Shown in pieces: positions 1-7,565 of a DNA stretch of 10,635 nt. Location of the stretch: the NCBI GenBank assembly GCA_022791735.1, contig JAAVZQ010000041.1, positions 1 to 10,635 of the forward strand. Reading direction: 5' to 3'. The first letter of the stretch is position 1. Each line of letters starts with the position of its first letter. Below the pieces are notes generated by a model. That model had not been told where the DNA came from. It did no database searches and saw only the letters and a list, made by a program, of their open reading frames with translations. The translations under genes were made by a program, and so were the position numbers. This DNA comes from Clostridia bacterium (lineage in GTDB: Bacteria; Bacillota; Clostridia; TANB77; CAG-508).

Positions 1-1
1 A

Positions 2-698
2 GGCGAGACAAAGAAGGTAGCGGCTACAAATGCAATAATCATAGATGCAAATACATATAATGTAGACTTAGGATTAGTAGATAGTCCAAAATTTGATATG
101 AAGCTTGAAAAAACAGTTAGCCTAGTACAAGTAAGTACAAATAATAAAGTAGACAACTACAGATTTGACAATGTAGATAGTGCAAAAGTAGAGATTGATC
201 CAAAGAGAATAAATGGAGCATTAGTTGCAATAACATATACATTTAAAGTTACAAATGAAGGAGCAGTAAGTGGATATGTAGGAAGAATTGCAGACTATAA
301 AGCAAAAGATTTGAACTTCAGTTCTACACTAAATCCAGAGTGGTATCAAGATGCAGACGGAAATATATATAATACAGACCTTGCAGGACAAGAAATAAAA
401 CCACGGAGAAACCAAAGAATTATCATTAATACTTACAAAAACAATGACAAGTGAAAATGTAGGACTTTCAAACAATACAGCAGAATTAATCGAAGTTTCA
501 AATGACTTAGGATTACCAGATATAGATTCAACACCAGGAAACAAAAATGTTTCAGAAGATGACTTTGGAAAAGCAGATGTAATTATTACAATAAAAACAG
601 GAGGAATATTGTTCTATGGTGGAATAGTACTAGCCGTACTTGCAATATTTGCTCTTGGAGCATATGCGATAAATAAAAAGGTACTAAATAGGGTATAG
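2..698 (+). CDS. C-terminal part of a membrane-anchored modular surface protein, read through one +1 frameshift
   Basis: The frame is open from the left edge, so the true start lies upstream; the ATG at 98 is internal. Seen: frame 2 runs to a TGA at 452-454, but the matching continuation lies in frame 3 from 405 to the TAG at 696-698. Skipping the C at 404 joins them as IKPGETKELSLIL, giving about 231 residues. In order there is a short motif of type DLGLVDSPKFDMKL (codons ~25-38), a beta-rich DUF11-like module with YTFKVTNEG, then KPGET, then a hydrophobic helix (about 602-675) followed by a basic tail, NKKVLNRV. No LPXTG is visible, so anchoring is probably by the membrane helix. Both modules resemble the C-terminus of the next protein, which lies 19 nt downstream and is likely cotranscribed. 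Adhesion or surface display is inferred. It could instead be a frameshifted pseudogene, but there is no other lesion. Confidence 0.75.
404..407 (+). other. CGG-A +1 frameshift site 1 (cca-C-gga)
   Basis: In frame 2 the codons read aaa-cca-cgg-aga and reach a stop 16 codons after CGG. Dropping the C at 404 gives aaa-cca-gga-gaa (KPGE) and opens the frame to a normal membrane-anchored end. The downstream adhesin carries the homologous unshifted motif as aag-cca-gga-gaa (near 6928), an in-window control showing that exactly one C is extra. Whether the C is skipped by the ribosome or is a sequence error cannot be decided here. Confidence 0.8.
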
Positions 699-700
699 AC

Positions 701-710
701 AGAAAGGAGG
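701..710 (+). promoter_or_regulatory. Ribosome-binding site of the large adhesin
   Basis: AGAAAGGAGG is a near-perfect Shine-Dalgarno sequence 7 nt before the ATG at 718. It fixes the start of the 2200-residue protein and lies in the 19-nt gap after the preceding stop codon. The short gap leaves little room for a separate promoter, so the two genes are probably one transcript. Confidence 0.9.
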
Positions 711-717
711 ACGAAAA

Positions 718-3700
718 ATGAAGAGATTGAAATATATTATACCAACATTGATAATAACACTGCTTCTAATAGTTGGAATTTGCACAGCAGTTGATGCTGT
801 TGCATCCCCAACAGAAGGAGGAGAGACTGACGGACAAGTCGTATTTGGACCTACTAAAGCAGAAATCTTCTATGAACTTAACAGTAAACAATATGATAAA
901 TTAACAGCACACGAAGTTCCAAGATGGTTATTTGGAGATTTTGGTGTATCACTATGGTGTATACAACATGGAACACCAACAAATACGCATATGTCAGCAA
1001 CAGAGAAACATTACTGGGCATATGTTAACGAAACAGAAGGAGGGGCTTCTGCATATAGTAAAACAAACCCATATAAGTGGTATAGAAGGTCACCTACTTG
1101 TGGAATGGTATACAATTATAAAGACTTATGGGCAGCAACAAAAGAATCAGTCTTAGCTGGATATTGTCATGGACCTAAAGAATTTGAAGACTATAAAGGC
1201 GATGATGGAACATTCACATCAGGTGCAATAGGTGTAAACCATAATACAATGCCAGGACTTAATGGTAACAAACCAGTTGAGTCAGTTGAGTGGAAAAGAG
1301 TAGAAACAATAAATACAAAAGAACATCAAGATTCTGCATTTGTATTCACACAACAAAAGATATATGATGGAGTTGCTGCTATGCCATATGAAGACTCAGT
1401 ATCTCAAGAAGAAATAAATAAAGGATATTTCACATTACAAGAAAAACAAGCAGCATTATGGGATACAAGTCTATCTATAGGTAATCAGAATGATGAACCA
1501 GATAGAAATCTAAGTCTTATGGCAAAGCAATACAAAAAATTCTATGAACAATTACGTGAATATGAAAAAGCTGTTAAACCAGACGAAAGTCCATTTAAAA
1601 AGGTTGTAGAACCATATTATTTAGATGAAAATAATGAAATACAGAAAATGGATGATGTACATGTAAAACAAATCGAAAATAAACAATTAAAAGATCCTAT
1701 AACAGGTGAAATGGATGATTGTGATACATATGAATATGAAAATTTAAAAGTACAAGTAAATCCAGATAATCAAAGCTATATACTTGGTCCATTTGTATTA
1801 GACTACACAGTAGATGATGAATACTTAGATTCTTATGATATAGAGGGTAGTGTATATGAAGGAGAATCTAAACATCATGAATTTGAACAAGTAAAATTCG
1901 CAGCAATTGAAAAAATAACAGTATATAACCAAAATGGAGATAATATAGTAGATTTAGGTGGAAAATTTAGATTAGCTTATGAATGCAAAAATGGTGAAAT
2001 ATCAGATGAAGCAAAAACAAAACGTATTGAAGATAGATATTACTATGAATATGCAGATGGAGAAGAAATTCCAGCTGCAATGTCAAGAAAACCATTCTAT
2101 ATAGTAGTATATAGAGGGGAAATGGAACCAGAAGAATTTAAAGGATTTTATGCTAAAATAGACTTCCAATATCTAGATTCTTGTGAAGTAGACATTTTTA
2201 GATATAAAGGACAAGTAATAAAATACTATTATACAGAAAAGGCAGGAACATATACTTTCTACTATGCTCATAGCGGAATGGTATTAGTAGATGAAGGATA
2301 TGATAGTGATGGAGATTGGTATCACATCCATGAAGCAAGTTCTGGTTCTGAAGGAATAACTGCAAGTACTTATGAATATGAGCTACATAGAGTTGCAACA
2401 AGCAACTATGCACAAGAGTTAGTGGGAATTTCACATCAATTTAATAGGAACTACAAAAAATATTCAATTATAATTACAGGGTGGCCTAAAGAAGTAGATG
2501 AGCCAAGCATAGAGATAGTTAAAAGATGTGAAGAATGTGGAGAACTATATGGAGCAAAATTCGAAGGAGAATTACACATCACTGGATTAGATGTAATGTA
2601 TAACAAGAAAATAGACAAGACTATATATCTAGATAGAATTACAGACCGTGATGGAAAATTCAAAATAACAACGGCAGATATAAATGACTATGGAGTGTAT
2701 TTACCAAACTTGCAGGATGCAACATTAGAATTGCACCTAAAAGAGGTAGTAGCACCAGCAGGACATAAGATGGGACAGACAGACTATTACTTCACAGTAA
2801 AAACAAATAGAGGAAAAATAACAAGTGCATCTCCAAATGCTACAATTGTAACAATTGGAAAAAAGATGATAGCAAGGTTTGAAATAAAGAATGAAGACAT
2901 TGGAGAGCCAAAAATCTTAATAGAGAAGATTGATAAAAATGCAAATACAGGAGCTACAATAGATGTAAAAGCATTCTTTAATATACAAGTAAGTTACACA
3001 AGACATGGTGGAACACTTGACAAATATGGAAGACTTAAAGATTTAGGTCCATTAGTAGATAAGAAATATAATGTAATAAGAGGGCAGACAAAACGTGGAA
3101 GCTTACAACTTACATCATATGACTTTGAAAATATGCCAGATGGATTTACATTAAACGGCTATACAGGAGAGGTTACATTAAGAATAGTCGAAGTTGCAGC
3201 AGAAGGATGGACAGTTTCTCCAAAGAGCAAAGTAGTTACACTTGTATATTATGAAGGAGAATTACTAAACTATACAAGATATACTGATGCAGAAGTTACA
3301 GCACATCATGTATATGATAACCCAATAGCACAAATATACAATTACGTAACAGGAAAACTAAATGAAATGGGAGTATCTGGAGATTATATCCCAGATGTAG
3401 AAACAATAAGCACATTTGACAAACAAAAAGTAGAAGAATGGGCAAGAAGCCAAATGGCAGCATCTGGAAAGAGCTATAAAGATGTATTACAATATCTTGT
3501 AGAATATATTAAGAAAAATAACACAAAAATACCAGCTCAGTTAGAAGAATGGACAAACTCAACAATGACAACATATGCAAATAAAGATGGTGTAGTTAGA
3601 GTAACAATAGAAGATACATCTGGACCAAGCTATGATTTACCAGATATACCTTATGAAGAAGAACCACTACTTATGAGATTTGCTGGAACAGTATTCTTAG

Positions 3701-6700
3701 ATGAAAGTGTAGGCAAAAAAGATGATAAAGAATCAAATGGTAAATTAGATTCAGGAGAGTTGCCAATTAGAGGAGTAGAAGTTACACTATATGATGCAAA
3801 AACTGGCGCACCTGCTAAACTTATACAAAGTGATAACCCAAATGAAATACGTACTAACCCAACAATGACAGATATAAATGGAAAATACGAATTTAGAGGC
3901 GTAGACGTAATGGGTAAATATTACATTGGATTTAAGTTCAATGGAATGGAATTTGAGACAACTAAAGAAGGTGGAGAAGCAGCATTCAATTCTGCAGAAT
4001 GGGCAGTAACATCAAAAGCAGGTAGAGCACAAGGTGCAGGATTAAATGACTACAAAGTAATTAACCCAAATACTCCAAAAGCTTATGATTATGGCGAAAT
4101 TGAAGGTATATATAATGAAATAGCAAATGCTACATTCGCATATATAGTTAACAATAAAGCATATCCATCAGATAAATTTAGCTTAGTAAGTCACCCAGAA
4201 GATCCAGAGTTTGCTGATAAAATAGCATATATGAGAAAAGTTGAAGTAGAATCTTTTGCAGGATATTCAGTAAATGGAAACAAATCAGAGACTTACCCAC
4301 ATAAGAGTTTAGGAAACACATACATTACAAAAGAGGATTCAACAAATGCACCAGGTGGTGATGGATATGGAGATGAAGCGGTTGAATTTGCAGGAGATAC
4401 AGTAAAACGTATATATCCAGGACAACTACAAATCCACTGTGGATTAGTAGAAAGACCATCAGTTGACCTATCACTTGTATCAGATATAGTAGAAACAACA
4501 GTATCAATCAATAGATATGATACAACATATGATTATTACAAAGAAAAAGCATCATATCACCAATACATCTATAAAGAAGATTATGATTATAGCCAAGATA
4601 GAAACAATTTGGATGGAAACGGAACAGGTATAGCAGTATACTCAGAAGATAATGTACATTTCTATATTACTTATGAAATAACAGTAGCAAATCAAACAGC
4701 GATACCTACAAAGATTAATAAGATAATAAACTACTATAACAAGAACTTAAGATTTGATCCAAATGGATATACTACAACGAAAGGAAATCACATAAGTGCA
4801 TTAGAAAATGGAACTTATGGTGGAAACGGTGGAAATGCAGATTCACCAAATTATAAGTCAATCATAATTAACACAGGAAATAAGACAGTACAAAGAGGAG
4901 ACGACAATGCATATAAAGTAAGAGTGACTTATGAATTAGTTGGAACAGCAAATGACGCAAAAGAAATTTTAACAGAAAAATTAAGAGAAGACCAAGATGG
5001 AAGAGGATATGCTAGGTCATGGGTAATTGGAAATTATTCAGAAATATATGAATATGAAACAGATAATTCATACCTAGATTCAAATTCACATCCAGGAAGC
5101 TTCAATATAAAAGACTTCCAAAACGCAAGCAATAATTATCAAAAAGCAATGCAAAAATATCTAACAGGCGGCGGAAAAGAAGCGCAAGATGAAATGAATA
5201 TGTGGTTTGGAAGAATGAAAGAGATGCAAGAAGATGATACATGGTATGAAGCAATAACACTTTCAAACAGCGATAATGTTAGAACAATCACAGGAAATGT
5301 TTGGGAAGCAATAGACGACAACGTTAAAAATTCACTAGGATTATACAAGAATGATCCATTACATTATAATGATAAATCAGAACTTGCACTTGGAGGCATT
5401 AGAGTAGAACTTGTAGAGTTACTAAAAGGTGGACAATATAATGATACAGAAAATGGTTCAAACCAAATCGTAAGGGCTGTAACAACAACTAACGATAAGG
5501 GAGAATATACATTTAAGTCATATATTGCAGGAGATTATACAGTAAGGTTTGTTTATGGAGGAGATGGCACAACACCAGAAAGCAAAGTTACAACAAATAC
5601 TTATGAGCATAATCCAAACAATACAATGAGTGGAGAAGATTCAAATGCAGACTTCTTACCAGTAAATGGACAATATTATCAATCAACTAAGGCAAATCCT
5701 ATCACAAACATTACTAAATACTGGTATAAAGTAAAAGATTATGATAATAGAGGAACTACAGAAACAGGCATAGAGAATGAGGACTTAAGAACAAGATATT
5801 CAGATGCTTATGATGATGCATATAGCAGATTATCTCAGATGAACTCTAAGATAACAGAGCAATATGTACAAAATGCAAGCACAGAAAAGAAGGAGCAAAC
5901 ATCATCAGACTATGATTATCAAGGAGTTATGTCAGTAGAGGGAACATATCATAATGATCCAATGTATGCATATACATCTACAATGGAACTTGAAATAGAA
6001 TACATCCGTCCAGCAGTACTTGGAAATGAAGGCTTTGACTGGTACGAATATCAAATAGATAATGTAGACTTTGGTGTAACACCAAGAGCACGTAATGATG
6101 TAGGAATTCAAACATACATATCTAATGTAAGATTTTATAACAACGATAGTAATGGACAAGAGAGAATATTGTTAGATATGGCATACAACAGAGAAGGAAA
6201 AAGATGTGATGCTAATGGAAATGAATTACCAGAATCAGAATTATCAAAACTTGATATAGCAATAAGTAACACATTAATGAACAACAAAGACGGACTTATT
6301 CAATTAGAATATGAACTAGAAAGACTACAAGGTGCTAGACTTGAAGTAACATACACAACAGTAGTATCAAATAATAGTGATTATCTAAAAGAAGATGGTA
6401 TCTATGACAAGATAAAATATGTATATAAAGACGGAAAGAGAATAGCAGTATTATACTATGATGAAGATGTAAACAAAGATGGTAAAACAATAGTAGCTTT
6501 TGAAAATGATGATTTAAGAAAGAATAAGATTGTTTACCACAATGACGGAAATGAAGAATTTTCTGAAACATGTCTAAACAGAGAAGATAGAATTTCAAAA
6601 GATACAGGAAGAAGACTTTCACACTATAAAGAAATAGAAAACTTCGATGAAAGAAAAGCAGAGCTTATAACATCAAGAGTAACAGACATTGTAAACTTTG

Positions 6701-7320
6701 TAAACCAACCATTTGCATTCAGTAGAGAAGGCATAGAAGAAAACCAAGACTGGGAGGTTGTAGAAGACAGAAAAGACTTTGTATCAAGCCGTGAAGATTA
6801 TAGTGTAAATGAAAATGGTGAAATTATATATGGTGGAAATGCAGGACAAAATTTAGTAGACCGCAGTTTACATGAAATAATTAGATACAACAAAAATGGC
6901 GAAGATGGCTTGTATAAAGCATTAAAGCCAGGAGAAGAAATATCAGATACATTTATATTAACATCAACAGTAAATACAAATGCAAGTGAGGGATTCCAAT
7001 TCGAATTCCCTAACCAAACAGAAATTGTAAGGTTAACTAATATTGCAGGTAAGATTGTAGACATTGAAGGATACAATATTAGAGGAATACAAACATCAAA
7101 AGTACGTCACTTAAGAGATATAGAACCAACAAGAGCAAACGGATTTACACCTACAATAAGCTCAACAAATGCACAAGCATTCCAAATTAATACAAATACA
7201 GGATTGACAGAAGCAGCAAGCATGATAGGTGCAAACTTAAGTATAGTACTTGTAGCGTTAGTAGTACTTGCAGGAGGAGTATTCTTGATTAAGAAGTATG
7301 TGCTAGTTAAAAAAGACTAG
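718..7320 (+). CDS. Giant modular surface adhesin with a thioester-type head (2200 aa)
   Basis: Seen: residues 1-29 form a signal peptide (MKRLK, hydrophobic core, then AVDAVA). Cys81 in LWCIQHGT and Gln244 in KQAALW match the YCI and TQxAIW motifs of thioester adhesin domains (TED), which use a Cys-Gln thioester to bind host surfaces covalently. A SpaA/Cna-B-like module begins near 595 (IEIVKR...GAKF, ending LKEVVAPAG) and a second near 730 (ILIEKIDKN, later RIVEVAAEGW); these folds often carry Lys-Asn/Asp isopeptide bonds. SdrD-B-like modules begin near 983 (GTVFLDES...GVEVTLYD) and 1521 (GNVWEAIDD). Each is followed by a CGLVERPSVDLSL-like or DFGVTPRARND-like motif and a DUF11-like stretch. 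The C-terminus is a hydrophobic helix (about 2170-2192) and KKYVLVKKD, with no LPXTG. The reading frame is unbroken and has no CGG codon. Surface attachment is inferred from family resemblance; the ligand is unknown. Confidence 0.88.
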   Translation: MKRLKYIIPTLIITLLLIVGICTAVDAVASPTEGGETDGQVVFGPTKAEIFYELNSKQYDKLTAHEVPRWLFGDFGVSLWCIQHGTPTNTHMSATEKHYWAYVNETEGGASAYSKTNPYKWYRRSPTCGMVYNYKDLWAATKESVLAGYCHGPKEFEDYKGDDGTFTSGAIGVNHNTMPGLNGNKPVESVEWKRVETINTKEHQDSAFVFTQQKIYDGVAAMPYEDSVSQEEINKGYFTLQEKQAALWDTSLSIGNQNDEPDRNLSLMAKQYKKFYEQLREYEKAVKPDESPFKKVVEPYYLDENNEIQKMDDVHVKQIENKQLKDPITGEMDDCDTYEYENLKVQVNPDNQSYILGPFVLDYTVDDEYLDSYDIEGSVYEGESKHHEFEQVKFAAIEKITVYNQNGDNIVDLGGKFRLAYECKNGEISDEAKTKRIEDRYYYEYADGEEIPAAMSRKPFYIVVYRGEMEPEEFKGFYAKIDFQYLDSCEVDIFRYKGQVIKYYYTEKAGTYTFYYAHSGMVLVDEGYDSDGDWYHIHEASSGSEGITASTYEYELHRVATSNYAQELVGISHQFNRNYKKYSIIITGWPKEVDEPSIEIVKRCEECGELYGAKFEGELHITGLDVMYNKKIDKTIYLDRITDRDGKFKITTADINDYGVYLPNLQDATLELHLKEVVAPAGHKMGQTDYYFTVKTNRGKITSASPNATIVTIGKKMIARFEIKNEDIGEPKILIEKIDKNANTGATIDVKAFFNIQVSYTRHGGTLDKYGRLKDLGPLVDKKYNVIRGQTKRGSLQLTSYDFENMPDGFTLNGYTGEVTLRIVEVAAEGWTVSPKSKVVTLVYYEGELLNYTRYTDAEVTAHHVYDNPIAQIYNYVTGKLNEMGVSGDYIPDVETISTFDKQKVEEWARSQMAASGKSYKDVLQYLVEYIKKNNTKIPAQLEEWTNSTMTTYANKDGVVRVTIEDTSGPSYDLPDIPYEEEPLLMRFAGTVFLDESVGKKDDKESNGKLDSGELPIRGVEVTLYDAKTGAPAKLIQSDNPNEIRTNPTMTDINGKYEFRGVDVMGKYYIGFKFNGMEFETTKEGGEAAFNSAEWAVTSKAGRAQGAGLNDYKVINPNTPKAYDYGEIEGIYNEIANATFAYIVNNKAYPSDKFSLVSHPEDPEFADKIAYMRKVEVESFAGYSVNGNKSETYPHKSLGNTYITKEDSTNAPGGDGYGDEAVEFAGDTVKRIYPGQLQIHCGLVERPSVDLSLVSDIVETTVSINRYDTTYDYYKEKASYHQYIYKEDYDYSQDRNNLDGNGTGIAVYSEDNVHFYITYEITVANQTAIPTKINKIINYYNKNLRFDPNGYTTTKGNHISALENGTYGGNGGNADSPNYKSIIINTGNKTVQRGDDNAYKVRVTYELVGTANDAKEILTEKLREDQDGRGYARSWVIGNYSEIYEYETDNSYLDSNSHPGSFNIKDFQNASNNYQKAMQKYLTGGGKEAQDEMNMWFGRMKEMQEDDTWYEAITLSNSDNVRTITGNVWEAIDDNVKNSLGLYKNDPLHYNDKSELALGGIRVELVELLKGGQYNDTENGSNQIVRAVTTTNDKGEYTFKSYIAGDYTVRFVYGGDGTTPESKVTTNTYEHNPNNTMSGEDSNADFLPVNGQYYQSTKANPITNITKYWYKVKDYDNRGTTETGIENEDLRTRYSDAYDDAYSRLSQMNSKITEQYVQNASTEKKEQTSSDYDYQGVMSVEGTYHNDPMYAYTSTMELEIEYIRPAVLGNEGFDWYEYQIDNVDFGVTPRARNDVGIQTYISNVRFYNNDSNGQERILLDMAYNREGKRCDANGNELPESELSKLDIAISNTLMNNKDGLIQLEYELERLQGARLEVTYTTVVSNNSDYLKEDGIYDKIKYVYKDGKRIAVLYYDEDVNKDGKTIVAFENDDLRKNKIVYHNDGNEEFSETCLNREDRISKDTGRRLSHYKEIENFDERKAELITSRVTDIVNFVNQPFAFSREGIEENQDWEVVEDRKDFVSSREDYSVNENGEIIYGGNAGQNLVDRSLHEIIRYNKNGEDGLYKALKPGEEISDTFILTSTVNTNASEGFQFEFPNQTEIVRLTNIAGKIVDIEGYNIRGIQTSKVRHLRDIEPTRANGFTPTISSTNAQAFQINTNTGLTEAASMIGANLSIVLVALVVLAGGVFLIKKYVLVKKD

Positions 7321-7345
7321 TGAATAAATAACATAGAAAACTCTA

Positions 7346-7381
7346 GAAAGAGCCAGGGATTTTCAGTCCTCGGCTCTTTTC
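7346..7381 (+). terminator. Probable rho-independent terminator of the adhesin operon
   Basis: AAAGAGCC (7347-7354) pairs with GGCTCTTT (7372-7379). An A/C mismatch and then GGGA/TCCT extend the stem around the loop TTTTCAG. The 3' arm ends in a short TTTT run. The hairpin begins 26 nt after the adhesin stop codon and separates it from the NdvB-like gene. The T tract is short, so termination may be incomplete. Confidence 0.75.
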
Positions 7382-7388
7382 AAACGAA

Positions 7389-7440
7389 TGGTCAATGGGT
7401 GGTCAGTGGGGACGGAGCATTTTGACCACTAATTAGACCA
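7389..7440. repeat. Nested palindrome, REP/IS-type intergenic repeat
   Basis: The inner arms GTGGTCA (7399-7405) and TGACCAC (7423-7429) are perfect inverted copies. The outer arms TGGTC (7389-7393) and GACCA (7436-7440) extend the structure, and AAT/ATTA flanks pair with one bulge. The loop holds GTGGGGACGGAGC, more G-rich than everything around it. GGGGACGG-containing palindromes with GTCA/TGAC arms recur in Firmicute intergenic regions and resemble elements mobilised by IS200-like (REP-associated) transposases. That link is from memory, and no transposase is in the window. Confidence 0.55.
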
Positions 7441-7473
7441 AGAGAAAAAGAGCAAATTAAAATTTTTTTGATG

Positions 7474-7504
7474 ACGCAAGATGCTACTTTTCATTTGTTT
7501 GCGT
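7474..7504. repeat. Inverted repeat ACGCAA / TTGCGT upstream of the NdvB-like gene
   Basis: ACGCAA (7474-7479) and TTGCGT (7499-7504) are perfect inverted copies about 20 nt apart, with weaker inner pairing (ATG/CAT). The right arm lies just before the candidate -35 box at 7512. It could be an operator or a chance hairpin in AT-rich DNA. Confidence 0.25.
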
Positions 7505-7511
7505 ATAAATT

Positions 7512-7540
7512 TTGGAAAAATAGGTAAAACTCTATATAAA
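7512..7540 (+). promoter_or_regulatory. Candidate sigma-A promoter of the NdvB-like gene
   Basis: TTGGAA (7512-7517) and TATAAA (7535-7540) are separated by 17 nt, the preferred spacing for the housekeeping sigma factor. They lie 26 nt before the TTG start. The upstream terminator makes a separate promoter likely. The box match is modest and AT-rich DNA gives false hits. Confidence 0.4.
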
Positions 7541-7550
7541 ACAAATTTAA

Positions 7551-7557
7551 AGAGGTG
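7551..7557 (+). promoter_or_regulatory. Ribosome-binding site selecting a TTG start
   Basis: AGAGGTG, preceded by AAs, sits 8 nt upstream of TTG at 7566. No in-frame ATG is comparably placed, so the gene most likely starts with TTG. The protein then begins near the position where NdvB-family N-terminal helices start. Confidence 0.75.
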
Positions 7558-7565
7558 CGAAAGCT

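Noticed and set aside
98..454. A separate 118-residue gene starting with ATG at 98
   Set aside because: The frame is open to the left edge with continuous adhesin-like sequence, no ribosome-binding site precedes 98, and the natural C-terminus lies in the next frame after 404.
444..698. A separate small membrane protein starting at 444
   Set aside because: No ribosome-binding site precedes it, and the same frame reads back in matching sequence (GETKELSLILTKT) to the frameshift at 404. It is the end of the upstream gene.
6335..6622. Antisense reading frames (6335-6622, 6798-7076, 9239-9526 and similar on the minus strand)
   Set aside because: They lie wholly inside strongly supported + strand genes, have low-complexity or unfamiliar sequence, and lack ribosome-binding sites.
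7150..7320. A sortase LPXTG anchor at the adhesin C-terminus
   Set aside because: I read the stretch before the final hydrophobic helix and found no LPXTG or close variant.
7422..7427. TTGACC as a -35 promoter box
   Set aside because: No acceptable -10 box lies 16-18 nt downstream, and the sequence is explained as the right arm of the palindrome at 7389-7440.
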